Positions 16,676 to 25,137 of a stretch of DNA of 64,000 nucleotides are shown here, piece after piece. Below the pieces are notes generated by a model, which was not told the DNA's origin, made no database searches, and was given only the letters and a program-made list of their open reading frames with translations. How positions within the stretch are numbered: the first letter of the stretch is position 1; each line of letters starts with the position of its first letter. Made by a program: the position numbers and the translations under genes. This DNA is from Tepidamorphaceae bacterium (GTDB lineage: Bacteria; Pseudomonadota; Alphaproteobacteria; Rhizobiales; JAKSCL01), in assembly GCA_028289445.1 (NCBI GenBank), contig JANQPO010000017.1:605537-669536 (forward strand), given 5' to 3'.

Positions 16676-17404
16676 ATGATCGGCGGAGAGCTGCGCCTGC
16701 TTGGGTTTTTCCGCATCGTCGCGGTCGCGGCGCTAATCCTCGCTGGCTGGCGTGTGCTTGAGATTGCTACATCCGGGCAATTTACAAATCCGCTCGGCCA
16801 GGTCGCCGAAGCGCAGGACACCGCGACCGAGGAACAGACGCCGCAGGCGGAAGACAAGGCCGAGGACGATGGAACGCCAAAGCGGTTGACCGCTTCGGAT
16901 GTCATGCGCATGCGCGCGACCGACGTCACGGAGGATATGGGCAAGGAAGGCAAGCCGGTCGAAACGGAAGAGACCGTGTTGATGCGTCTGGGAGAACGGC
17001 GCGCCCAAATCGAAAGACTGGAAGAAGAACTGATTATGCGCGAGCGGCTTATCGAGGCGGCCGAGAAGCGCGTCGAAAGCCGGATCAAGGAGCTGAAGGC
17101 CCTTGAGGCGCGACTGCAAAAGGACGCAGAAGAGGGAGGCGAGACGGGCGATCCATCCCTGGTCAATCTCGTTGTCATGTATGAATCCATGAAGCCGAAG
17201 GATGCCGCGCGCATCTTCAACACACTCGACATGGAGGTGTTGGTTTCGGTGGCCGATCAGATGAAGCCGCGGACCATGGCCGAGGTGCTTGCGGCAATGG
17301 AACCGGCAGCGGCTCAGAGATTGACCTTGGCGCTGGCCCGTCAAGAGCCCGTCGTCGCTGAGGATGATCACGCCAGTCTTCCCAAAATCGGCGAAGCTCA
17401 GTAG
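16676..17404 (+). CDS. MotE-like flagellar motor/stator chaperone
   Basis: The protein has an N-terminal membrane helix (FFRIVAVAALILAGWRVLEI), then an acidic low-complexity linker. A long coiled coil (about 110-165, RRAQIERLEEELIMRERLIE) follows. The C-terminal MgtE-N-like helical domain contains MYESMKPKDAARIFNTLD and a MKPRTMAEVLAAMEP repeat. This is the MotE/FlbB plan; MotE stabilises periplasmic MotC in Rhizobium. The ATG at 16676 (242 aa) is chosen; 16616 is also open but overlaps the previous gene. Neither has a strong ribosome site. Confidence 0.75.
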   Translation: MIGGELRLLGFFRIVAVAALILAGWRVLEIATSGQFTNPLGQVAEAQDTATEEQTPQAEDKAEDDGTPKRLTASDVMRMRATDVTEDMGKEGKPVETEETVLMRLGERRAQIERLEEELIMRERLIEAAEKRVESRIKELKALEARLQKDAEEGGETGDPSLVNLVVMYESMKPKDAARIFNTLDMEVLVSVADQMKPRTMAEVLAAMEPAAAQRLTLALARQEPVVAEDDHASLPKIGEAQ

Positions 17405-17558
17405 CGCACCAAATCCTTCTGGGAACAAGCGAATCCTGTGCCGACCGGCCGCTTGACCGAGCGTTGGGGCTTAAGAGCGCATTTACCGCTCCATCCTAGT
17501 CTTCTGGCAGGAAAGTCTGGTCGGCTCTCCTGATATGCCAGACGGTGCTTGATCTGCC

Positions 17559-20500
17559 ATGCAGGAAACTTGGGAAAAGGCGAAAGGCGCGGCATTTCGG
17601 GCCAGCGCGGTGGTGTGGCTCCTGCTCATCGCCTTCTCCGTCAATCCCGCCGCCGCCCAGTTCGATACACGCCTTGAGGCGCGTGCCGGAGACGGTTTCG
17701 GTCGGCTCATCTTTTCGTTCCCCGAAATGCCGGTCTACACGATCGACGCCAATGCCGGTGTTTTGGTGGTGTCGTTCGATCGGCCGATCCGAACCCGTCT
17801 GGACGGCGTCGACATCGTTTTGGCGGATTACTTCTCGGTCGGGCGGGCCGATCCAGACGGAAAGGCCATTCGTTTCGCGCTTGTCGAGCCAATCCGTGTG
17901 AATGCGATCGAAGCGGGTCACGATCTCTACGTCGATCTGTTGCCTATGTCCTGGCACGGAGCGCCGCCCGCCCTTCCGCAGGAGGTTATCGACGAGCTTG
18001 CGGCACGGGCTGAGGAGGCTGAGAGGGCGGCGCGCGACAAGCTCTTGCGCGAGCAGATGCTGCGCGACGCCACCGACGTAACCGTCGGTATCGGTCGCCT
18101 GCCGACATTCACGCGGCTGCAGTTCGACTGGCCGGTGACGATCGAAACCGCCGTCACGCGTGAGGAAGACGCGGTCAAGATCCAGTTCGACCGTTATGGC
18201 CATGTCGATCTCACCGAGATCAATGTTCAGCCGACACCGCACATTCACGCGGCGACTGAGGAACTCACCCAAGAGGGCCTACTCGTCACGCTCAAGGTTG
18301 ACCGGGAAGCACGTCTGCGGAGTTTCCGCGAGGGACAGACCGTGATCTTCGACATCACAGTCGGAGAGTTTGCGGCTCCGATCCCGATCGGCGATGCGGT
18401 TCTGCCAAGCTTCGCTACACAGAGCGCCGACACGTTCGTCGATCCCGTCGATGCTGCCGAGGAGGCACTGGCGAGACCGATCGAACGCAATCGGTCTGTG
18501 CTTGCCGAAACGACGCGAACGGCCCTTTCCGCGTTTGATGCCGATGATATCGCGACCCGCGATTTCAGCGCTGACGTGGGTGATCTGCCGCCAGAATCGG
18601 AGAAATTCGCGCCCGATTCCAGCCTCGCGGAGAACTCCTCGGACGCGACGCCCATCATGGATGACATCGGTGAGGAGGCGATCAAGCCGGCGAGCCGCGC
18701 GGCCTTCCAATCGGCTGCTGTCGTGCGCGTTCGGGCCGCGACCGAGGACGGGAATCTGAAGATGACATTCCCGTTTCCGATCAAAACGCCACTGGCGGCA
18801 TTCTCTCGCGCCAATGTGGTCTGGGTCTTCTTTGACACGATTGTGCCAATCGATCTGCGCGAAATCCGACGTGTAGCGGGAGACCGGGTCGCCGACATCA
18901 CCCAAACCCGCTCGTCCGGCGTCACCATCTTGCGTTTCGTTATGGCCCATGCGTCCCTGGTGACCGCAAGTCCCCTCGACAAGGATTGGACGATCACTGT
19001 CGGTGACACGATCCTGGAGCCAACAGAGCCATTGCGGCTTTCCAAGGGTTATCGCGAGGACGGTGACTATGTTGTCACCGTCGACATCAAGGACACGGGT
19101 CGGGTTCACACGGTTGCCGATCCGGTTGTTGGCGACGTCATAGCGGCGATTACCGCCTACGGACCGCCGCGCGGGCTCCTGAAGCGGCAGGCCTTGGTCG
19201 ACTTCACCGCGCTTCCGACCGCGCACGGACTGGCGTTCGTTCCAAGGTCCGATTCCGTGAACATCGAATTGGCTGGCGATCGCGTCGTTGTGTCGCGTGA
19301 CGGTGGCGGTTTGGTTCTGACCACTGGCGACCTAAAGCTGCAGGGCGTGCGCCGTGAAGTCGACGGCAGCATGTTCAAAAGCAACTACGTCAACTTCAAC
19401 ACCTGGGGCCGCGAAGGCGAAGCCAATCTTGCCGACCAGATCGCGTCTTTGGAGCTGGCGGCCGCGAGTGCGCCGGAAGAAGAGCGCGATGGTGTGCGGT
19501 TGGCCGCCGCGCGGCTGTTGCTCGCGCGTGGTTTCTACACCGAGGCCCACGGTCTCATTCGCATGACCGCGGAAAACAACGATGCCTTTTCGCGCGATCC
19601 CACTTTTCTGGCCTTGCGTGGCGTCAACAATGTTCTTCTCGGCCGCACGCGCGAGGCACGTCAGGACCTGACCGACCGCCGCCTGCGCAATAGCTTGGAC
19701 ACGCGACTATGGCTTGGTTTGGCCGATGCCATCGATGGCAAGTGGCGGCAAGCGCAGGTCAATCTCAGTGAAGGCGAGGAGGCAATCGCCGCCTATCCGG
19801 AGAGCCTACAAACCAGGTTTCGCCTGGCGGCGATTGAAGCCGCGTTGAACACCAATGATATGGCGAACGCCAGCTATCATCTAGATACGCTTGCCGATGT
19901 GCCGATGTCCGCTGCCGACCGCGGTAAGACGGAAATCATGAAGGGTCGCTACGCGGAAGCACGCAACCAGACGTCGGAGGCCATTATCGCCTATGAAGAC
20001 GCGATTGCGACGAACGTCCGACCAATCGTCGCGGATGCGCAATGGCGGCTCGTCAATCTTCAGGTGACGCAGGGTGATGTTGAGCCCAAGGACGGCATCG
20101 ATACGCTGGAGAATCTGATCGCAATCTGGCGCGGCGACGATATCGAGTTGCAGGCCATGAAATCACTGGCTCGACTGTACATTCAGGATCAAAACCCGCG
20201 GCGCGCTTTCGAGTTGTTGCAAACGGCAGTTCTCGCTCATCCCGACAACAAGCGCACACGCGATTTCCACGACGGCATGGTTTCCGCGTTCGCCGACCTT
20301 TATCTGGCGGGTGGGGCGGATCAGCTTCCGCCGGTGAAGGCGCTGGCGCTCTTCTATGATTTCCGGGAGCTCACGCCGGTCGGGCGCGACGGCGACGAGA
20401 TGATCCGCCGCCTATCCGAGCGCCTCATCTCTGTCGACTTGCTCGACCAGGCGGCAGACCTCCTGAGCCATCAGGTGGCCAATCGGCTCAAGGGCGCGGC

Positions 20501-21098
20501 GCGGGCACAGGTCGCAACCCAGCTGGCGATGGTGCATCTGATGAACCGCGAGCCGGCGGCGGCGTTGCGCGTGATCCAGCAGTCGCGTCAGGCGGTCTTG
20601 CCCGGCCGTCTGCAGCGCCGGCGTATCATCCTGGAGGCGCGGGCTCTGGCGGAGACCGGGCGGGTGGACCTTGCCATTGAGCGGCTGAAGACGATGGAAG
20701 GAGAGGACATCGATCGCCTGCGGGCGGACGTGCTGTGGCGTGGTGAATCCTGGCAAGAAGCCGCGCAACAGATTGAGGCGATGTTGGGCGATCGCTGGTC
20801 GGGCGCAGTCTCGCTGAAGGAAACTGAGCGCCAAGATGTCATGCGAGCGGCGATCGGGTATTCGCTTGCCGGCGATGAGCTTGGTCTCGACCGCCTGCGC
20901 CGCAAGTTCACATCCAAAATGGCTCAAAGTCCGGATGCCAGTGCGTTCGAAGTTGTCACCGCGCCCATAGCCGACAAGGGTGTCGAGTTCCGCCAGATGG
21001 TGCGCAAGATCGCCGATATCGACACGCTAGAGGCTTTCATTGCGGACCATCGCGCCCGCTATGCGGCGAAGGATGATGGCGCCGCGCCAGGGTCCTAG
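17559..21098 (+). CDS. Giant exported TPR protein with AMIN-like segments
   Basis: The 1179-aa product begins with a signal peptide (WLLLIAFSVNPAAAQ, cleaved near residue 35). Residues about 36-125 form a beta-rich segment (FGRLIFSFPEMPVYTID...LYVDLLP) resembling AMIN domains, and a similar segment recurs at about 385-500. From about 600 to 1060 there are repeated helix-turn-helix units of TPR type (for example ARLYIQDQNPRRAFELLQTA). It is the last gene after fliL-fliM-DUF6468-motE, 154 bases downstream. Its role is unknown; the domains suggest a periplasmic scaffold that may bind peptidoglycan and basal-body parts. Confidence 0.75.
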   Translation: MQETWEKAKGAAFRASAVVWLLLIAFSVNPAAAQFDTRLEARAGDGFGRLIFSFPEMPVYTIDANAGVLVVSFDRPIRTRLDGVDIVLADYFSVGRADPDGKAIRFALVEPIRVNAIEAGHDLYVDLLPMSWHGAPPALPQEVIDELAARAEEAERAARDKLLREQMLRDATDVTVGIGRLPTFTRLQFDWPVTIETAVTREEDAVKIQFDRYGHVDLTEINVQPTPHIHAATEELTQEGLLVTLKVDREARLRSFREGQTVIFDITVGEFAAPIPIGDAVLPSFATQSADTFVDPVDAAEEALARPIERNRSVLAETTRTALSAFDADDIATRDFSADVGDLPPESEKFAPDSSLAENSSDATPIMDDIGEEAIKPASRAAFQSAAVVRVRAATEDGNLKMTFPFPIKTPLAAFSRANVVWVFFDTIVPIDLREIRRVAGDRVADITQTRSSGVTILRFVMAHASLVTASPLDKDWTITVGDTILEPTEPLRLSKGYREDGDYVVTVDIKDTGRVHTVADPVVGDVIAAITAYGPPRGLLKRQALVDFTALPTAHGLAFVPRSDSVNIELAGDRVVVSRDGGGLVLTTGDLKLQGVRREVDGSMFKSNYVNFNTWGREGEANLADQIASLELAAASAPEEERDGVRLAAARLLLARGFYTEAHGLIRMTAENNDAFSRDPTFLALRGVNNVLLGRTREARQDLTDRRLRNSLDTRLWLGLADAIDGKWRQAQVNLSEGEEAIAAYPESLQTRFRLAAIEAALNTNDMANASYHLDTLADVPMSAADRGKTEIMKGRYAEARNQTSEAIIAYEDAIATNVRPIVADAQWRLVNLQVTQGDVEPKDGIDTLENLIAIWRGDDIELQAMKSLARLYIQDQNPRRAFELLQTAVLAHPDNKRTRDFHDGMVSAFADLYLAGGADQLPPVKALALFYDFRELTPVGRDGDEMIRRLSERLISVDLLDQAADLLSHQVANRLKGAARAQVATQLAMVHLMNREPAAALRVIQQSRQAVLPGRLQRRRIILEARALAETGRVDLAIERLKTMEGEDIDRLRADVLWRGESWQEAAQQIEAMLGDRWSGAVSLKETERQDVMRAAIGYSLAGDELGLDRLRRKFTSKMAQSPDASAFEVVTAPIADKGVEFRQMVRKIADIDTLEAFIADHRARYAAKDDGAAPGS

Positions 21099-21165
21099 CC
21101 GCTAAGTCGTCTCGACGTTCGGATCCTGCAACACTCTCGGTGAGGATCGCGTCACCAAAAAAAAG

Positions 21166-21234
21166 CTCTATCACTTTGATTTTGAGCATGGTCTTGTCCG
21201 AAAACCGCACGCACCGTTCGGGACCATGCTTTAG
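21166..21234. repeat. REP-like palindromic element, copy 1
   Basis: This element of about 69 bp is roughly 85% identical to one at 50404-50471. It contains an imperfect inverted repeat, AGCATGGTC...GACCATGCT, with inner arms TCCGAA and TTCGGGA around ACCGCACGCACCG. It lies between the stops of two convergent genes. Its last arm supplies the TAA stop of the methyltransferase gene. This type of element is dispersed in many alphaproteobacterial genomes and can act as a bidirectional terminator. Confidence 0.8.
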
Positions 21235-22001
21235 ATCGGCGGATTGTCGCGTCCGACATAGAAGAGCGCGGATCGAACGAGTTTCTTTGATCGAATGCGC
21301 TCCTGGCGCAGAGAAAATACCGTCTCGCGATCCAAAAGCACCTTGAAGGGAACGCGATGGATGATGGTCTCAACGAAGCGTTTGACGCGTTCTGCTTCTG
21401 GTGCCTTCGCGATCACGTAAGTCGCATATTGCTCGCCCGTGATGGCCAATAGGCGATGGTGAGGATGTGCGTCCAGGAAGCGGCGCACGGCTCTGACGAC
21501 ACCGTGGTGCTTCTGCGAAAACGGTGCGAAATCATGGCCGAGAATAAATCCATCATCGGCCACTTTCGGAGCCCAGGCCTTGAGATCTTCCAGCACGGCC
21601 TCTTCAGCGTGATCGCCGTCGATGAAAATCCAATCGAAGGTCCCGTCGGGTACGTCGACGGCAGCGTCGGCAGAATAGGCCTTGATGATCCGGACATCGC
21701 TGACAAGTCCAAGCGGACGGAAAAAACGGGTGACCTGCTTGTAGCGCCGATCCTGCAAGTCCTGCGGCATGTCGGCGTCGTTGTACCGGTCTGAGCGATC
21801 GAGCGCCGTCCAGCAATCGACAAGTGAAAGTTGCTTGGGAAAGGTGCGAAAGAAAATCTCGCGGGCAAAATGTCCCTGCGCGACGCCAATCTCGGCCACT
21901 TTGGCCCGCCGCGGAAGGAAATGCAGAAGGCGTTCGCGCCGAAACGGCAGAAGAAAGGTTGTCCCTTCGCGGGGAACGGTGTCTTCGCCTGGATCGGTCA
22001 A
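21231..22001 (-). CDS. Class I SAM-dependent methyltransferase
   Basis: The 256-aa protein has a Rossmann-type methyltransferase fold: motif I AKVAEIGVAQGHFAREIF, then a second strand QLSLVDCW. The acidic motif FDWIFIDGDHAEEAVLEDL follows, with LGHDFAPFSQKHHGVVRAVR after it. The IDGDH motif is typical of the Methyltransf_24 group, which includes sugar and small-molecule O-methyltransferases. The substrate is not deducible. It starts with TTG overlapping the stop of the upstream aminopeptidase gene (TTGA), implying coupled translation. Confidence 0.75.
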   Translation of the reverse strand: MTDPGEDTVPREGTTFLLPFRRERLLHFLPRRAKVAEIGVAQGHFAREIFFRTFPKQLSLVDCWTALDRSDRYNDADMPQDLQDRRYKQVTRFFRPLGLVSDVRIIKAYSADAAVDVPDGTFDWIFIDGDHAEEAVLEDLKAWAPKVADDGFILGHDFAPFSQKHHGVVRAVRRFLDAHPHHRLLAITGEQYATYVIAKAPEAERVKRFVETIIHRVPFKVLLDRETVFSLRQERIRSKKLVRSALFYVGRDNPPI

Positions 22002-23821
22002 GCGGGCGCCAGCGGTTCCGTCGCGCCGATGAGCCAGGCGCGGTCTTCGTCGTTGAGGGATGGCGCGATCGCCTCGCGAACACGAGCGTGATAGGCGTCG
22101 AGCCAGGCCCGTTCTGTGTCCGAAAGCAGACCGGGGTCGATGAGATCGCGGTCAATCGGCGCTAGCGTGAGCGTCTCGAAACCGAGCATTGGCCGGTCAC
22201 CGCCGGCAATCTCCGATGCGTCCGTCACCAGGATCAGATTCTCGATGCGGATGCCGTATTCGCCGGCCTTGTAGTAGCCCGGTTCGTTGGACAGGATCAT
22301 GCCGGGCTTTAACGCCGTGGTGCCGGTTTTTGCGATCCGCTGAGGACCTTCGTGGACACCCAGAAAGCTGCCGACGCCGTGGCCGGTGCCGTGGTCATAG
22401 TCCAGGCCTGCCCGCCAGAGGGCGACGCGAGCGATCGCGTCGATCTGAGCCCCGCTTGTGCCCGTCGGAAACCGCAGCATCGAAATAGCGATCATCCCTT
22501 TGAGAACCAGCGTGAAATGGCGGATCATCTCGGCGCTCGGCTGACCGATGGCGACGGTGCGGGTGATGTCGGTGGTGCCGTCCTGATACTGCGCGCCCGA
22601 ATCCACCAGATAGAGCGAGCCGGCCTCAAGCGCGCGGTTGCTCGCCTCACTCACCCGATAATGGATGATCGCACCGTTGGGTCCGCTGCCGGAAATCGTA
22701 TCGAATGAAATGTCTCGCAAATCACCGGTTTCAGCGCGCAGGCTCTCAAGCTTTGTGGCTGCCGATATCTCGTCGACACCGCCGCCGGGCGCCTCGCGGT
22801 GGATCCAGGCAAGAAAACGGGCCACTGGCACTGCATCGCGGGCGTGGGCTGTGCGCGCGCCGGCAATCTCAGTCTCGTTCTTGATGGCGCGGGGAAGTTG
22901 TACTGGATCGGGCGTCTCGACGATCACGGCACCGGCTGTTTCGAGCGCGCTGATGACTGCGTATGGCGTGAGTGCCGGATCGATGCCGACACGTGCGCCG
23001 GCCTTGCCGAGGTTCGCCAAAGCCGCTGCGAACGCTTCCGGTTCGGCGATGTCGATGGACTCGGCAAGCGTGGCGCGCACGGCATTCGACAGCTTACGAC
23101 CATCGACGAAGAGGGTCGGTTTGCCAGTGGCGGGAACTACTGCGTTCGACAGAACCAGCGGCGTGTGTGCGATGTCCGCGCCTCGGATGTTGAAGAGCCA
23201 GGCGACACTCTCGGACGTGGTAAGGACCGCCGCATCGCACTCAGCTTTGGCGATGTCGGCAGCGATCCGGCTAATCTTGTCCAATGTGTTGGCGCCCGAG
23301 AATGCGATCGGGTGCAGTTCGACCGGTGCCGGCGACGGTTCCGGTCGCTTGGTCCAGATCGCGTCGATCGGATTGGTTTCAAGGGGCACAAGCTCCGCGC
23401 CGGCCTTTGTGCACGCCTCGGTGAGCGTGTTGACTTCCTTCAGGGTATGGAGCCAGGGATCGTAACCGATCTGGGTGCCGTCCTTTACGGTTTCCGCAAT
23501 CCAGGCGGACGACGGCTCGGTGATGAGGTGTTTGAACGAAAACACCTCGCCGTCGACCTGTTCTCGAACTTGTAGCGTGTAACGGCCATCGACGAAGATC
23601 GCCGCCTCATCCTTCAGGATCACTGCGGTGCCAGCCGAACCAGAGAACCCCGTGAGCCAATGCAGCCGCTCGGCGTTTGGCGGAAGATACTCACTCTGAT
23701 GGGCGTCGGCGTGCGGCACGATAAAGCCGTCGAGGCCGCGCTGGCCAAGCTCCCGGCGCAACTGGGCAACGCGGCCGGCGCCCTTGGTCGGATCGGAAAG
23801 GGAGTTGAAGGACTGAAACAT
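21998..23821 (-). CDS. Xaa-Pro aminopeptidase (aminopeptidase P family)
   Basis: This is a cytosolic metallopeptidase removing N-terminal residues before proline. The ATG at 23821 (607 aa) has AGGAG 7 bases upstream. Two creatinase-like N-terminal domains are followed by the pita-bread domain. Metal ligands are visible in DSGAQYQDGTTDITRTVAIG, in the His of GTGHGVGSFLGVHEG, and in the Glu residues of NEPGYYKAGEYGIRIEN. The length matches the long eukaryote-like three-domain form (about 600 aa). Confidence 0.93.
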   Translation of the reverse strand: MFQSFNSLSDPTKGAGRVAQLRRELGQRGLDGFIVPHADAHQSEYLPPNAERLHWLTGFSGSAGTAVILKDEAAIFVDGRYTLQVREQVDGEVFSFKHLITEPSSAWIAETVKDGTQIGYDPWLHTLKEVNTLTEACTKAGAELVPLETNPIDAIWTKRPEPSPAPVELHPIAFSGANTLDKISRIAADIAKAECDAAVLTTSESVAWLFNIRGADIAHTPLVLSNAVVPATGKPTLFVDGRKLSNAVRATLAESIDIAEPEAFAAALANLGKAGARVGIDPALTPYAVISALETAGAVIVETPDPVQLPRAIKNETEIAGARTAHARDAVPVARFLAWIHREAPGGGVDEISAATKLESLRAETGDLRDISFDTISGSGPNGAIIHYRVSEASNRALEAGSLYLVDSGAQYQDGTTDITRTVAIGQPSAEMIRHFTLVLKGMIAISMLRFPTGTSGAQIDAIARVALWRAGLDYDHGTGHGVGSFLGVHEGPQRIAKTGTTALKPGMILSNEPGYYKAGEYGIRIENLILVTDASEIAGGDRPMLGFETLTLAPIDRDLIDPGLLSDTERAWLDAYHARVREAIAPSLNDEDRAWLIGATEPLAPA

Positions 23822-24009
23822 CCGTCCACTCCTACTGACCGCTGGCGACGGTCGCAAGTCCCGGACGATTCGTAACGATTTGATTGCGCGTCCATGCATC
23901 CAGCGCATCGCTGGCATTCGTCGGAACGCCTAACGGGCCCAAGGCGAACACCTTATCTTGTGCGCTGCAACATGGACACAATGCCCATGCACAAACGATG
24001 GAGAGCGTA

Positions 24010-24231
24010 ATGGTCGACATCACCTATGCACCAGTCGAAGCATCGAATTTTTGGGCCCGGACGAAGGCGGCCCTGGCCGCAATCGGCAATCGGATTGTTG
24101 AAGCGCGGATGCGCGAAGCCCAACGCCAGGTCGCCTATCAGCTTCTGGCCTTCGATGACGCGACACTAAAGGATCTCGGTTTCGACCGGGCCGAACTGCA
24201 GCGGATGGATCCCGCGCCTGGGGCTCACTAA
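24010..24231 (+). CDS. DUF1127-domain small protein
   Basis: The 73-aa product has the DUF1127 C-terminal motif RQVAYQLLAFDDATLKDLGF, a short basic helix pair common in alphaproteobacterial small proteins. Members have been linked to RNA turnover and to phosphate or carbon metabolism. I chose the ATG at 24010 because GGAGAG lies 7-8 bases upstream; a start at 23884 would add 42 unconserved residues. It is divergent from the aminopeptidase gene, and its stop overlaps the prmA stop. Confidence 0.8.
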   Translation: MVDITYAPVEASNFWARTKAALAAIGNRIVEARMREAQRQVAYQLLAFDDATLKDLGFDRAELQRMDPAPGAH

Positions 24232-25130
24232 GCTTGCTGCTCGCCTAGCGGTGAGCGAAATCTGAGGACGAGCGTCGTCCAACCGTCATGGCGGAAGCGG
24301 GACACCAGCCGGTATCCCGCCGCCGTGAACGCCGCCTGAACCGGCGGTGCCTGGGTATCCAGCAATCCTGACAAGACGAGATGCGAGTCTGCTGCGGCGA
24401 CCGCCGCGATGTCCGGTGCCAGCCGGATCAAGGGCTTGGCCAGGATGTTCGCAAAGATCAGATCGAACGGAGCACCGTCGCGCACCGTCGCCGACCGTGT
24501 GCCGCTCGCAGCGGCGAATCGGATCCGCGGTGCGACGCCGTTAAGGTGGGCGTTGTCCCGCGCGACGGCGACCGCCACCGGGTCGATATCTGTCGCAACG
24601 ACTAATGAACGAAATGCCTTGGCGGCGGCAATCGCCAGGACACCGGAGCCAGCGCCGAGATCGAAAACGCGCTGCGGCCGATGCCCGCGCATGACCATCT
24701 TTGAAAGCATCGAAAGACAGCCGAGCGTCGTCGCATGATGGCCGGTGCCGAAAGCTTGTCCGGCGTCGATCTCGACGCTGATCGAACCGGGCCTCACGGC
24801 ACCTCGGTCATGGGACCCATGGACGACGAACCGACCCACCGAAATTGCGTCCAGATCCTTTAGGCCCTCCGACACCCAGTCGCGGCCGTCGACCGTAACC
24901 ACCTCAAAATCCGGAAGATCGACAATTCTGGCGCTTAGTGCTGTGCGGATTGAAGCCGCGACGTCGGCACCGGTCTTTTCGACATAGCCCGTGACCTGCC
25001 ACGCGCCAGGACCGATTTCGAGCACGGCGGTCGCTTGGACATCCACTGTCCATATCTCTTCAAGGGCGTCACCCACCGCTTTCGCCATTGCCTCGTCGCA
25101 AGGCGCGAAGCGCACTTCCAGGTGCGACAT
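24228..25130 (-). CDS. prmA: Ribosomal protein L11 methyltransferase PrmA
   Basis: PrmA trimethylates ribosomal protein L11. The 300-aa protein has the SAM motif RVFDLGAGSGVLAIAAAKAF and the PrmA segment AGQAFGTGHHATTLGCLSML. The catalytic-loop motif LIFANILAKPLIRLAPDI (an NxL version of the NPPY position) also fits the family. It follows pcrA by seven bases on the same strand, so the two are probably co-transcribed. Confidence 0.95.
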   Translation of the reverse strand: MSHLEVRFAPCDEAMAKAVGDALEEIWTVDVQATAVLEIGPGAWQVTGYVEKTGADVAASIRTALSARIVDLPDFEVVTVDGRDWVSEGLKDLDAISVGRFVVHGSHDRGAVRPGSISVEIDAGQAFGTGHHATTLGCLSMLSKMVMRGHRPQRVFDLGAGSGVLAIAAAKAFRSLVVATDIDPVAVAVARDNAHLNGVAPRIRFAAASGTRSATVRDGAPFDLIFANILAKPLIRLAPDIAAVAAADSHLVLSGLLDTQAPPVQAAFTAAGYRLVSRFRHDGWTTLVLRFRSPLGEQQA

Positions 25131-25137
25131 TGCGGCG

